Shown: positions 32,974 to 43,031 of the stretch, piece by piece | How the letters are laid out: each line of letters begins with the position of its first letter | Numbering within the stretch: the stretch's first letter is position 1 | Made by a program: the position numbers and the translations under genes | Notes under the pieces: model-generated | What the model saw: the letters and a program-made list of their open reading frames with translations, nothing else | The model's database searches: none | Told to the model about the DNA's origin: nothing | Assembly: GCA_039191605.1 (NCBI GenBank) | Contig: JBCCXL010000017.1 | Location: 93,760-157,759, forward strand | Source: JBCCXL01 sp039191605 | Lineage (GTDB): Bacteria; Acidobacteriota; Thermoanaerobaculia; Multivoradales; JAHZIX01 | Reading direction: 5' to 3' | DNA length: 64,000 nt

Positions 32974-34446
32974 ATGCTTGGCGGCCTCATGAGCGACCTG
33001 CAATCCCACTCCTCCGCCCCCGCTGCTGGCTCCTCTGCGGCTGATTCTTCAGCTTCTGGTACCGCCAGCGCCGCGGGATCTCCCGCCCTCACCCAGGACG
33101 ACGGCGTCACCCCCGTGCGCTGGTCTCCCACCAGCTGGCGCCGCCGGGAGGCGCTGCAGCAGCCCAATTATCCCGATCCCCAGGCGCTGGAATCCGCCCT
33201 GGGGGAGCTTCGGGAGATGCCGCCCCTGGTGACCTCGTGGGAGGTGGAGAGCCTCAAGGAGCAGCTGGCGGAGGCCGCCGAAGGCAAGCGCTTCCTGCTC
33301 CAGGGGGGCGATTGCGCTGAGGTCTTCAGCGAGTGCCAGAGCGGGGTGATCGCCAATAAGCTGAAGATCCTGCTGCAGATGAGCCTGGTCCTGGTGCACG
33401 CCGCCAAGATGCCGGTGATTCGGGTCGGCCGCTTCGCCGGGCAATACGCCAAGCCCCGCAGCGCCGATCTGGAGACCCGGGACGGGGTCACCCTGCCGAG
33501 CTACCGCGGCGACTTGGTCAACGGCTACGCCTTCGACGAGAGCGTGCGGCACCCCGATCCCCAGCGCCTGCTGCGGGGTTACGAGCGGTCTTCCCTGACC
33601 CTCAACTTCATCCGCTCTCTGGTGGATGGCGGCTTCGCCGACCTGCACCATCCGGAGTATTGGGATCTTGACTTCGTCGACCACGCGCCGCGCTCCAGCG
33701 AGTACCAGCGCATGGTGGCGGGTATCGGGGAGTCCATCCGCTTCATGGAGACCATCGCCGGCCGCGGCGTTGCGGAGCTCACCCGGGTGGATTTCTTCAC
33801 CAGCCACGAATGCCTGCTGCTGGCCTACGAAGAAGCCCACACCATGCAGGTGCCGCGGCGCCCGGGCTACTACAACCTCGGCACCCACCTGCCCTGGGTG
33901 GGCATGCGCACCGCCACGGTGGACGGCGCCCACGTGGAATATTGCCGCGGGATCCGCAATCCCATCGGCCTCAAGGTGGGGCCGGGGCTGAGCTCCGGGG
34001 AGCTTCAGGAGCTGATCGAGCTGGTGGATCCCCGCCGGGAGCCCGGGCGCCTGGTGCTGATCCACCGCTTCGGCGTCGATCAGATTGCGGCTCACCTGCC
34101 CCGGGTGCTGCAGGCGGTGGAGGCTACCGGCCGGCGAGTGGTGTGGACCTGCGATCCGATGCACGGCAACACCATTCGCACTCCCGGAGGCCGTAAGACC
34201 CGCCGTTTCGAGCATATTCTCTCGGAGCTGGAGCAGGCCTTCGAGCTGCACCGGGCCCACGGCAGCGCTCTGAACGGCGTCCATTTCGAGCTCACCGGCG
34301 AAGACGTCACCGAGTGCACCGGCGGCGCCCGGGGCCTCGCCGACGATGACCTGGAACGCTCCTACAAGACCTTCGTGGATCCCCGCCTGAACTACGAGCA
34401 GGCCCTGGAGATGGCCTTCCTCATCGCCCACCGGCTAGCTTCTTGA
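32974..34446 (+). CDS. 3-deoxy-7-phosphoheptulonate synthase, class II
   Basis: DAHP synthase condenses phosphoenolpyruvate and erythrose-4-phosphate, the first step of the shikimate pathway. Class II blocks are clear: WSPTSWRRREALQQPNYPD, FLLQGGDCAEVF (metal Cys), MPVIRVGRFAGQYAKPRS, PSYRGDLVNGYAFDE, SHECLLLAYEEA, VVWTCDPMHGNT (metal His), GVHFELTGEDVTEC (metal Glu) and FVDPRLNYEQALEMAF (metal Asp). The residue before that Asp is Val rather than the Cys seen in many homologues. A Ser/Ala-rich N-terminal ~35 residues precede the enzyme; start at 32974 or 32989 cannot be decided. The gene appears monocistronic. Confidence 0.95.
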   Translation: MLGGLMSDLQSHSSAPAAGSSAADSSASGTASAAGSPALTQDDGVTPVRWSPTSWRRREALQQPNYPDPQALESALGELREMPPLVTSWEVESLKEQLAEAAEGKRFLLQGGDCAEVFSECQSGVIANKLKILLQMSLVLVHAAKMPVIRVGRFAGQYAKPRSADLETRDGVTLPSYRGDLVNGYAFDESVRHPDPQRLLRGYERSSLTLNFIRSLVDGGFADLHHPEYWDLDFVDHAPRSSEYQRMVAGIGESIRFMETIAGRGVAELTRVDFFTSHECLLLAYEEAHTMQVPRRPGYYNLGTHLPWVGMRTATVDGAHVEYCRGIRNPIGLKVGPGLSSGELQELIELVDPRREPGRLVLIHRFGVDQIAAHLPRVLQAVEATGRRVVWTCDPMHGNTIRTPGGRKTRRFEHILSELEQAFELHRAHGSALNGVHFELTGEDVTECTGGARGLADDDLERSYKTFVDPRLNYEQALEMAFLIAHRLAS

Positions 34447-34692
34447 CCAGGCTCGCTTCCCGCCTGGATTTCTAGATCGGGTCCCCTGAGGGAGGCACCC
34501 GATCGATTGATCCGTTGGATCTGCTGATTGACGCGGCAGGCTGATTCATCGGGTCTACGCAGCAAGCTGACGGAGCGAGTTGACACATCAAGCTGATACA
34601 TCAAGCTGATTCAGCGAGCAGGGCGGCGTTCCCTTGATCCCAGAACCAACGATCACTCGGGGTGAGACCTCACCCCAGGAGACCTCCTCGCC

Positions 34693-35919
34693 ATGATGAA
34701 CCCTTCGTCCCGGCCTAGCTCCTCTTTCTTGATCAGCCTCAAGTCCGGTCTGATAACCGCACCCCTCGCGCTGCTCGGCGTGATGCTGCTGGGCGGCGTC
34801 GCCTGCGGCGGCCCGGCCGAGGCGCCGGATTCCGCCGCCGGCTCGGAGGCGGCGAAGGACTCACCGACCGTCGCGGCGGCCCCGACTCTCGAGATTGTCG
34901 CGGAGTCGCCGAAGCAGTGGACCGGCGTCGCCGTGGCGGCGGAGGAATCCGGCGGCGAGCGGATCTTCGTCAACTATCCTCGCTGGTCCGACGACGTGCC
35001 GGTGTCGGTGGCGGAGCTGGTGGCGGGGGAGGACGGCATGCTGCGCCCGGTGCCCTATCCCGACGAGGCGTGGAACGGCTGGAGCCCCGAGGGCGATGTC
35101 GCCGGCAGCTTCGTCTGCGTGCAGGCTCTCTACGCCGACGAGCGAGGCTCGCTATGGATTCTCGATCCCGCCAGCCCCGGCTTTGCCGGCGTGGTGCCCG
35201 GCGGCGCCAAGCTGGTGCAGGTGGACCTGGCCAGCAACGAGGTGAGCCGAGTCTACTCCTTCTCGCCGGACGCGGCTCCGGCCAATAGCTATCTCAACGA
35301 TCTGCGCATCGATCACGGCACCGGCACCGCCTATATCTCAGAATCCGGCGCCGGTTCGCTGGTGGTGCTAGATCTCGAAAGCGGCGACGCTCGGCGAGTG
35401 CTGGCGGATCATCCCTCCACCAGCAGCGAAGGGATTCGCCTCACCATCGGCGGCAGCGAGTGGCTGATGGGTGGCGAGGCGATGGACGTCCACGCCGACG
35501 GCATTGCCCTGTCGCCGGACGGGGAGTCCGTCTATTACCAGGCCCTCACCGGCCGTACCCTCTACCGCGTGCCGGCAGCTTCTCTGCGGGCCGCCCTCGG
35601 GGACGAGGCGGCAGCCGCGGGGCTGGCGGAGCAGGTCGAGACGGTGGTCGAGGTGGGAGCCTCCGACGGGATCATCTTCGGCCCCGGCGGGATCTACCTC
35701 TCCTCCCTGGAGCTCGACGCGGTGCGGGTATGGAATCCCGAAGATCCCGAGGCCGGGGTCACCACCGTGGTGCAGGACGAGCGCCTCGCCTGGCCGGATT
35801 CCTTCGCCCGCGGCGCCGGCGGCGGCACCCTCTACGTCACCACCGCCCAGATCCATCGCGGCGCCGAGCCGCCGGAGCCTTATCGTCTATGGCGAATTGC
35901 GGGCCTGGCGGCTCCCTGA
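34693..35919 (+). CDS. Lipoprotein of the major royal jelly / yellow-like beta-propeller family
   Basis: The N-terminus has a hydrophobic signal ending in LLGGVACGG, a plausible lipobox with Cys as the lipid-bearing residue. Residues ~70-400 fit the MRJP/yellow-related beta-propeller: NYPRWSDDVPVSVAEL, WNGWSPEGDVAGSFVCVQAL, LWILDPASPGFAG, KLVQVDLASNEVSRVY, SYLNDLRIDHGTGTAYISESG, DGIALSPDGESVYYQALTGRTLYRVP and WPDSFARGAGGGTLYVTT. Bacterial members are exported and their ligand or reaction is mostly unknown. An AGGAGACC site precedes the paired ATGs. The region before it (34490-34640) carries short CATCAAGCTGAT-type repeats. Confidence 0.87.
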   Translation: MMNPSSRPSSSFLISLKSGLITAPLALLGVMLLGGVACGGPAEAPDSAAGSEAAKDSPTVAAAPTLEIVAESPKQWTGVAVAAEESGGERIFVNYPRWSDDVPVSVAELVAGEDGMLRPVPYPDEAWNGWSPEGDVAGSFVCVQALYADERGSLWILDPASPGFAGVVPGGAKLVQVDLASNEVSRVYSFSPDAAPANSYLNDLRIDHGTGTAYISESGAGSLVVLDLESGDARRVLADHPSTSSEGIRLTIGGSEWLMGGEAMDVHADGIALSPDGESVYYQALTGRTLYRVPAASLRAALGDEAAAAGLAEQVETVVEVGASDGIIFGPGGIYLSSLELDAVRVWNPEDPEAGVTTVVQDERLAWPDSFARGAGGGTLYVTTAQIHRGAEPPEPYRLWRIAGLAAP

Positions 35920-36006
35920 GGAATACTCTAATTCGGGTCCTCCGGCTGTCTAAATCAGAGTCTCTCTAGACCTGAGTTTTTCCGAACCTAGGCCTTTCTG
36001 AACCAC

Positions 36007-36061
36007 AGAAAAAGGCCGGGGCCGAGGCCTCGGGGAGCGAGCTCCCGCGAAGGCCCCGGCG
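36007..36061 (-). terminator. Terminator of the unknown lipoprotein gene
   Basis: GGCCGGGGCC and GGCCCCGGC-type arms enclose a second GC hairpin (GGGAGCGAGCTCCC). On the minus strand a CTTTTTCTG tract follows. It lies ~70 bases past the stop of the gene at 36134-37027. Confidence 0.8.
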
Positions 36062-36133
36062 CCCGGCCAGCCCGCCACCGCACCCGGGGTGGGCGACGGC
36101 GGTCTGCGGATGGCCCGGGGGTGGGGCGAGCCG

Positions 36134-37027
36134 TCAGACCTCGTTCTCCAGGGGCTGGTAGAGCAGTAGAGCCGCCGCGGCGGCGGCGAGAGCATCACGC
36201 CTCTGGGGATCTTCTTCCTGGGGCAGCCACACGGCGCCGTCTTCCAGAGCCTGCACGGCGGCGATGGAGCGCTGATCCTCGGTGAAGATGTAGCCCGCTA
36301 GGCCGATGGCGATGGGCACGTCCCGCACTCGGCCGGTAGAGCCCAGCAGGAAGGAAGACTCGTCGTCCGTCAGGATGCCTTCCAGCTGAGTGCCGCCGAT
36401 CTCGAAGGCCTCTTCCGGACGCCACTCCTCCCGCAGCTCCGCCATCAGCACCCAGAGCTCATCGCTGTCGACGGGGCTCAGAGCGCAGCGCAGCTGCTCG
36501 TGCTGGGGCCCGCCGGGAGCTTCGTCGAGGCGGGAATCGCATTCCCCCTCCCAGCGCACGCCCTCCCGAGTTGCGGCAAATTGGAAGCCGCGGCTGTGCT
36601 CGACGTAGTAATCGCGGTCGTCGATGGTGCGATCCCAGTAGCGGCCGTAGCGCAACAGGCTGCTCCAGTTGCGCACGATCTCGTCGAAGGGCCAGCCCTG
36701 CTGCTTGTAGGCGCTGGGGCGGCCGATGCGAGGACCGCGACGCACGTCGTCCACCGTCCACTCGCCGTAGGTGAAGCTCTCGTCCACCAGCACGCCGGTG
36801 TTGCCGCGGCCTTCCACCGGCAGGTGGTCGGCGCGAACCTCCAGCTCCGTGGGCACCACCACCTGCAGCGGCGGCCCGGCGGAGCAGGCGGCGGCAGCGG
36901 TGAGGCAGAGCAGCGAGAGGCCGGCGTAGGCGAGGCCACGGCGTAGGCCGCCGAGGCTCGAGGGGCGGGTTGCGGTTTCCGTCATGGCGAGGGACGGTGC
37001 GAGGGATTCGTGGTGCGAGGGATGCAT
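36134..37027 (-). CDS. Unknown lipoprotein
   Basis: The ATG at 37027 has GGAGG six bases upstream and is preferred to a start 39 codons earlier, which lies in sequence with a GGTGCCAGG element. The 297-residue protein has a hydrophobic segment at ~45-60 (LAYAGLSLLCLTAAAAC) ending in a probable lipobox Cys. The remainder is soluble, acidic and Trp/Tyr-rich: FTYGEWTVDDVRRGPRIG, AYKQQGWPFDEIVRNWSSLLRYGRYWDRTIDDRDYYVEHSRGF is spread over two such blocks, and ends with an Ala-rich helix. I recognise no domain. The gene is convergent with the MRJP-like lipoprotein gene. Confidence 0.7.
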   Translation of the reverse strand: MHPSHHESLAPSLAMTETATRPSSLGGLRRGLAYAGLSLLCLTAAAACSAGPPLQVVVPTELEVRADHLPVEGRGNTGVLVDESFTYGEWTVDDVRRGPRIGRPSAYKQQGWPFDEIVRNWSSLLRYGRYWDRTIDDRDYYVEHSRGFQFAATREGVRWEGECDSRLDEAPGGPQHEQLRCALSPVDSDELWVLMAELREEWRPEEAFEIGGTQLEGILTDDESSFLLGSTGRVRDVPIAIGLAGYIFTEDQRSIAAVQALEDGAVWLPQEEDPQRRDALAAAAAALLLYQPLENEV

Positions 37028-37406
37028 GATGTCCTCCAGGGCATCGAGTGAAGCCCTTGGGCTTCCGGTAAAGAAAAACAGCGAAAAGATGCGCTGAGGA
37101 GGCACTAGAGCAAAGGCGGTGCCAGGTATTTTTTGGCTCCCCAATCTCGCTGCTTTTGGAGGCTTTTGGAGGACTTGTTTGTGGTTCCTTTCGACGCACT
37201 AAGTCATTGATTCATAGTCGCTTGCGGGGGCGCTATGGCTGTGGTTCGGGCCCACTCTTTCGCTCTTCGCATCCTGCGCTCAACTTCTCGGACTTAGCCC
37301 GCGTGCCGTTGCTCCGCCTCCCGGCTCTCTGCCGCCCTCGGATGCACCCTGTCCTCTTCTGGGGACGGCTGTTGTGGGCCTCTCGGAGGGACGCTCTCTC
37401 GCCTCG

Positions 37407-37463
37407 GGTGCCAGGGACCTTTCGGATCTGGTCAGCCGAGTGTGGTGCCAGGCACTTTCCCGA
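37407..37463 (+). repeat. GGTGCC-family elements, pair
   Basis: Elements start at 37407 (GGTGCCAGGGACCTTTCGG) and 37444 (GGTGCCAGGCACTTTCCCGA). GGTCAGC follows or precedes each, suggesting that flanking sequence was duplicated along with the core. Confidence 0.85.
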
Positions 37464-37627
37464 GTGTGGTCAGCTGAATAACCGTCAGCGCCAAATACCG
37501 AAAGCGAACCTGCACCGAGGAGCTCGAAGCGCAGGAGCATCTGGAGCCGCAGGCGACCATGCGACCAGCGCAGGGCCCTCGGTGAGGGCAGCGCTGCTTC
37601 CATCCTGCGATTAGATTCACGAATACA

Positions 37628-37699
37628 GGTGCCAGGCACCTTCCCGATGCTGGTGCCAGGCACCTTCCCGATGCTGGTGCCAGGCACCTTCCTGCATTG
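37628..37699 (+). repeat. Three tandem 24-bp GGTGCCAGGCACCTTCC repeats
   Basis: Copies start at 37628, 37652 and 37676 with a 24-base period; the first two share the tail CGATGCT. The core GGTGCC-A-GGCACC is a near-perfect palindrome, capable of a small hairpin. Confidence 0.93.
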
Positions 37700-37711
37700 C
37701 CTCCCCCCGCC

Positions 37712-37757
37712 CGAAATCCCCCCCTCGATCCCCCCCTTTTTCAAAGTGGGGGACGCC
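37712..37757 (-). repeat. Inverted CCCCCACTTTGAAAAAGGGGGG element
   Basis: On the minus strand GTCCCCCACTTTGAAAAAGG leads into G-rich sequence and then ATCGAGGGGGGGATTTCGG. This is nearly identical to the first element inside hemW at 49966-50021. Confidence 0.85.
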
Positions 37758-37770
37758 ACCACCCGCCCCG

Positions 37771-37905
37771 GGTGCCAGGGACCTTCCGGAGTTTGGTGCC
37801 AGGCACTTTCCCCACGACACCCTGCGATGGGTGCCAGGCACCTTCCCGGCGGCGGGTACCTTCCGGGCAATTCAGTCCTGCGATGGGTGCCAGGTACTTT
37901 CCCAA
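37771..37905 (+). repeat. Further GGTGCC-family elements
   Basis: Copies start at 37771, 37795, 37830 and 37886, and a partial one lies at ~37855 (GGTACCTTCCGGG). The last two are each preceded by CCTGCGATG, again showing that a flank moves or amplifies with the core. Confidence 0.85.
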
Positions 37906-37954
37906 CGATTCAACCCAGGCAGGGCACCTCTATCTGCTAGCTAACGCCGAGCCC

Positions 37955-38797
37955 TCAATCCGCCCGCGTTCCGCTCACCAGGTGAATGCAGGCCTCGAGG
38001 ATCACGACTCCATCACGCTCGAAGGGCCGGTAGCTGTCTTCGAGGCTTCGATAGGCGAGGGTCTTGGCTTCTTCACCGGCCTCGGTGAGAAGGTCGCCGA
38101 GGGATGTGGAGGTCAGGGCAAAGCGTGCTGCCTGGGCGGCATTGGTGCCGCCGCCGACTAGCATCGGGCCTCGCCAGGTTTGCGTTTCTATTTGCGCAAA
38201 GCCAGATTGATTCAGCAGGTCGACGAGCTTGCTGACCTCTTGGTAGCGCAGCGGTCCGGGCCCGTCGGGATCCATCTCCGGGATCTCCACCGCCTGGGAA
38301 ATCGCTTGGATCAGCAGGGTGAAGTAGGGATTGTCCTCGGCCGCGGCCCACACCGCGAAGGTGAAGCGTCCGTCGGGAGCGAGCCAGCGGCTGAGGTTTG
38401 TGAAGGCCGCCGGCGGGTCGTCATAGAACATGGTGCCGAAGCGAGAGACGAGGCGCTCGAAGGGTTGGGCTGGGGGAGGCGCCGTCGCAACGTCCTGGAC
38501 TTCGAAGCTGATGGCGGCTTCCGGGCTCGGCTTGCGGCTGCGAGCCAGGTCCACCAGGGCGGGGGAGATGTCGAAGCCGTGGACGGAGCTGCCAGCGGGG
38601 GCGCGGCGCAGGATCTCCAGCGAGGTGCCCCCGCCTCCGCAGCCGATATCCGCGATGCGATAGGGCCGATCTAGCTTCAGCACCTCGAGGAGCGGATCGT
38701 CAATGGCGCTCATCATCGCCTCCATCGGGGTGGCGAAATCTCGCCAGCGCTCGCCGCGGTCTGTGGCCCAGCCGGTGGATGCATGAGATTCGTTCAT
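37955..38797 (-). CDS. Class I SAM-dependent methyltransferase
   Basis: From the ATG at 38797 the protein has 280 residues. The SAM-binding fold is clear: IADIGCGGGGTSLEILRRAP, VHGFDISPALVDLARSR, SFEVQDVAT and the post-core RLVSRFGTMFYDDPPAAFTNLSRWLAPDGRFTFAVW. It resembles UbiE/methyltransferase-11 or -25 family enzymes with unknown small-molecule substrate. An upstream in-frame ATG (38839) would add 14 residues. It is divergent from the TetR-family gene at 39088, so the region between them (38798-39087) is shared. Whether TetR also controls this gene is not shown. Confidence 0.85.
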   Translation of the reverse strand: MNESHASTGWATDRGERWRDFATPMEAMMSAIDDPLLEVLKLDRPYRIADIGCGGGGTSLEILRRAPAGSSVHGFDISPALVDLARSRKPSPEAAISFEVQDVATAPPPAQPFERLVSRFGTMFYDDPPAAFTNLSRWLAPDGRFTFAVWAAAEDNPYFTLLIQAISQAVEIPEMDPDGPGPLRYQEVSKLVDLLNQSGFAQIETQTWRGPMLVGGGTNAAQAARFALTSTSLGDLLTEAGEEAKTLAYRSLEDSYRPFERDGVVILEACIHLVSGTRAD

Positions 38798-39049
38798 CGA
38801 GACGCTCGCTTTCGTCGGAGAGGGGGGATGGGGAAACACTAGCTAGAGCGAAGCCGGAAAAAGCTAGAGCGAAGCCAGAAAAAGTTAGGGGGAAGCCAGA
38901 ATGCGAGGGAATTCAGCCAGAGGGGGACGAAGATCTTCCCCGCCCACTTCGACTCTAGATCCGCCCGTTTCGGGGCGCAAGAGCGCCGGCTTCGACCTGT
39001 CTTGGGGATGGGCATGTACAGCAATCCAAAAAAAGTTGAAGAGAAGGGG

Positions 39050-39078
39050 TTGCATTCATAGTTGACCGGTTGTATAAA
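39050..39078 (+). promoter_or_regulatory. Promoter of the TetR gene with overlapping operator
   Basis: TTGCAT (39050-39055) and TATAAA (39073-39078) are 17 bases apart, a good sigma-70-type pair. The operator-like ATAGTTGACCGGTTGTATAA (39058-39077) fills the spacer, so bound repressor would block polymerase. Transcription would begin close to the ATG at 39088, giving a nearly leaderless message. Confidence 0.75.
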
Positions 39079-39087
39079 TATCTCGTC

Positions 39088-39741
39088 ATGGGACGAACGA
39101 GCGACGCCAAAGACCGCCTTCTCACCGCTGCTAAGGAGTTGATCCTGGAGCAGGGGTACCACGCCGTCGGCGTGGCCGAGCTCTGCGATCGAGCGCAGGT
39201 GAACAAAGGCAGCTTCTACCATTTCTTTCGCACCAAGCAGGCCTTGGCGACGGAGCTGGTGGATACGACCTGGAGCCCCGCCCGGGATTCCCTACAGCAG
39301 GTAGTGGAAGACCGCGACCGCTCCGCCCTGGAGCGGCTGAGGCAGCTCCTCGCGGCGGTCTATCAGCACCACCGCGATACCCGCGCCGAGCGCGGCTGCA
39401 CCATGGGCTGCCCCTTCGCCAACCTCGCGGTGGAGATGAGCGTCCATGACCCGCAGCTGCGGCAGCAGCTCTCCGCCATCTTCGAGGAGCACGCCGGTCT
39501 CTATCGCCAGCTCCTGGAGCAGGCGGTGGAAACGGGAGAGCTAGATCCAGAGAATCTCGGCACCGGCGATCTCGGGTTGCTCGCTCGCGATCTGCTGGCT
39601 CTAGTGGAGGGGCGGGTGCTCCTCGCCAAGACGGCGGATGACCCCGGCCGTCTTCTCGGCCTCGACGTCAGCGCCCTGCGGATGCTGGGAGTGTCGCCGG
39701 ACTCGGTTCCGGTAACCGCGCCCCTCGTCTGTTCCCTCTAG
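39088..39741 (+). CDS. TetR-family transcriptional repressor
   Basis: The ATG at 39088 gives 217 residues and a textbook N-terminal TetR helix-turn-helix: AKDRLLTAAKELILEQGY, HAVGVAELCDRAQVNKGSFYHFF and TKQALATELVD. The C-terminal ligand domain contains RGCTMGCPFANLAVEMS, typical of the AcrR-like group with a YcdC-type pocket. Operator-like palindromes with the core TTGACCGGT(C/T) lie in its own promoter and before the SDR gene 190 bases downstream. This implies autoregulation and control of the reductase, probably released by a reactive or aromatic small molecule. The ligand is not predictable. Confidence 0.92.
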   Translation: MGRTSDAKDRLLTAAKELILEQGYHAVGVAELCDRAQVNKGSFYHFFRTKQALATELVDTTWSPARDSLQQVVEDRDRSALERLRQLLAAVYQHHRDTRAERGCTMGCPFANLAVEMSVHDPQLRQQLSAIFEEHAGLYRQLLEQAVETGELDPENLGTGDLGLLARDLLALVEGRVLLAKTADDPGRLLGLDVSALRMLGVSPDSVPVTAPLVCSL

Positions 39742-39852
39742 CCCGCTCCCTCTTCTTCTCGCTTCCTTCCTCTCGCAAGCCCCGAGGCGACATCTTCACC
39801 TCTTTGATGGTTCGCCTCTTTGATACGCCTCACGGATCTGCTTGACTAATAA

Positions 39853-39872
39853 ATAGTCGACCGGTCAACTAT
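39853..39872 (+). promoter_or_regulatory. TetR operator upstream of the SDR gene
   Basis: ATAGTCGACCGGTCAACTAT is a 20-base palindrome with one mismatched pair. It repeats the ATAGTTGACCGGT half of the site in the TetR promoter. It is followed by a possible -10 TATAAA; a TTGACT upstream is 22 bases from that box, too far to call a promoter. Confidence 0.8.
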
Positions 39873-39931
39873 AAATACACCCTTCTCGAAATACCGCCTT
39901 CCAGAGACACCACCTTCCAGGAGACATCCCC

Positions 39932-40675
39932 ATGAAGCTCAAAGATAAAGTCGTCGTCATCACCGGTGGAAACAGCGGCATCGGCCGGGCCACCGCCGAA
40001 GAATTCGCCCGCGAGGGCGCCCAGCTGGCCCTCTTCGGCCGCACCGAGAGCACCCTCAACGAGGTCGCCGAGGCCGTCGGCGGGGCCCTTACCGTGGTTG
40101 GCGACGTCTCCAAGCTAGAAGACCTCGACCGCCTCTTCGCGGCGGTGAGGGAGCGCTTCGGCCGCATTGACGTGCTGGTGGCCAACGCCGGCATCGCTCC
40201 CTTCGTGCCCCTGCCGGACGTCACCGAGGAGCACTTCGACCAGGTCTTCGACATCAACGTCAAGGGCCTCTATTTCACCGTACAGAAGGCCCTGCCGCAG
40301 CTGCCGGACGGCGCCAGCGTGATCTTCACCGGCTCCTCCGTAAGCTACCGCGGCATGGCCGGCGGCTCGGTGTATTCCGCCACCAAGGGTGCCGTGCGCA
40401 CCCTCGCCCGCACCCTGCAGGCGGAGCTGGCGGCCCGCGCCATCCGGGTCAACGTGCTCTCCCCGGGTCCCATCGAGACTCCGATCTTCGATCGCATGGG
40501 GCTCACCGACGAGGCCAAGGCGGAGATGGCCGCCGGGATTACCGCTTCGGTGCCCGCGGGCCGCTTCGGCAAGCCGGAGGAGATGGCCAAGGCCGCCCTC
40601 TTCCTGGCGTCCGACGACTCCTCCTACGTCTACGGCAGCGACCTGCTGGCGGACGGCGGCTTCGCCAGCATCTAA
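39932..40675 (+). CDS. Short-chain dehydrogenase/reductase
   Basis: At 247 residues this is a classical SDR. It shows the cofactor loop TGGNSGIGRA, the NAG motif in VLVANAGIAP, a catalytic Ser in FTGSSVSYRG and the YSATKG (YxxxK) motif, then a conserved PGPIETPIF. The Arg after the second strand (LFGRTES) suggests NADP(H) preference. AGGAG precedes the ATG. It is transcribed downstream of the TetR gene from its own operator-bearing promoter and ends at a strong terminator. The TetR-SDR pairing suggests an inducible detoxification of a carbonyl or quinone, which is an inference. Confidence 0.92.
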   Translation: MKLKDKVVVITGGNSGIGRATAEEFAREGAQLALFGRTESTLNEVAEAVGGALTVVGDVSKLEDLDRLFAAVRERFGRIDVLVANAGIAPFVPLPDVTEEHFDQVFDINVKGLYFTVQKALPQLPDGASVIFTGSSVSYRGMAGGSVYSATKGAVRTLARTLQAELAARAIRVNVLSPGPIETPIFDRMGLTDEAKAEMAAGITASVPAGRFGKPEEMAKAALFLASDDSSYVYGSDLLADGGFASI

Positions 40676-40700
40676 CCCTCGAGTCGACCCTGAGCCCACC

Positions 40701-40747
40701 ACGCCCGTTTTCTCTCCTCTAGGGGGGAGGAGGCGGGCGTTTTTTTA
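40701..40747 (+). terminator. Terminator of the SDR gene
   Basis: ACGCCCG and CGGGCGT enclose an inner CTCTCCTC/GAGGAGG stem, followed by seven T. Confidence 0.92.
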
Positions 40748-40817
40748 TTTGGGGGCCGAAATGCCCCAGCTCCTCGGTCCGATTCGGGGGCTCAACTTTT
40801 CGGCTCAACTCCTGAAC

Positions 40818-42623
<1,806 letters not shown>

Positions 42624-42633
42624 GACCCCATTG

Positions 42634-42710
42634 TACGAAATCTCGTAGCAGGCCGGATTCGCTGCTCGATATTTCGTAGTTCTACGATTTTCCGTAGCGG
42701 TTCTTCGTAG
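42634..42710. promoter_or_regulatory. Enhancer-type palindromes for the sigma-54 activator
   Basis: TACGA-AATC-TCGTA (42634-42647) and the perfect TCGTAG-TT-CTACGA (42674-42687) are two palindromes sharing a TCGTA half-site. CCGTAG and TTCGTAG half-sites follow to 42710. They lie ~90-165 bases upstream of the -24/-12 promoter, the usual place for enhancer-binding proteins, and overlap the activator's own promoter region. Confidence 0.7.
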
Positions 42711-42798
42711 GGCATTTTTCTGCTGAAGTCGCCTTGATTCGATATAAGTCATTTTAAATGAATGACTTAAGATTTTTCTTGGCATGCCGATGAAAAGT

Positions 42799-42814
42799 TG
42801 GCACCAGCCTTGTA
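42799..42814 (+). promoter_or_regulatory. Sigma-54 (-24/-12) promoter
   Basis: TGGCACCAGCCTTGTA matches the TGGCACG-N4-TTGCW consensus with GG at -24 and TTG at -12; the C of the -12 GC is T. It points toward the gene at 43032. Confidence 0.75.
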
Positions 42815-43031
42815 ATAGGTAGAGATCGACAGCGCAAGGCAACGGGGCACGGCGGCCCAACGCGTTCGACCCGCACCGCCGCCTCCCGGACCCGAGGGCC
42901 CAGACCCTCACCGAATCGAGACAACGACCGCCCTGCCGCTGCTTCCAAATACTGACTCTCTCCAAGCACTTCAACAGATACGACTTACCGATACCGACTT
43001 CAACCACCCGAGATTCCAGGAGACCCTGACC

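Larger units (their letters stand above)
37028..37954. other. 927-base repeat-rich intergenic island
   Basis: No gene is supported. It carries at least eight GGTGCC-family elements in two clusters, one inverted CCCCCACTTTG element between copies, and a degenerate GGTGCCAGGTATTTTTTGG element at ~37120. The island sits between two minus-strand genes and looks like a landing pad for small repeats. Confidence 0.8.
42624..43031. other. Divergent regulatory region between the sigma-54 activator and its likely target
   Basis: This 408-base region has no gene. It contains CGTAG/CTACG palindromes (42634-42710) next to the activator start and a sigma-54 promoter (42799-42814), leaving an untranslated leader of ~205 bases before 43032. 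Confidence 0.7.

Noticed and set aside
39842..39875. TTGACT...TATAAA as a promoter for the SDR gene
   Set aside because: The spacing of 22 bases is too long for a standard promoter; only the operator is called.
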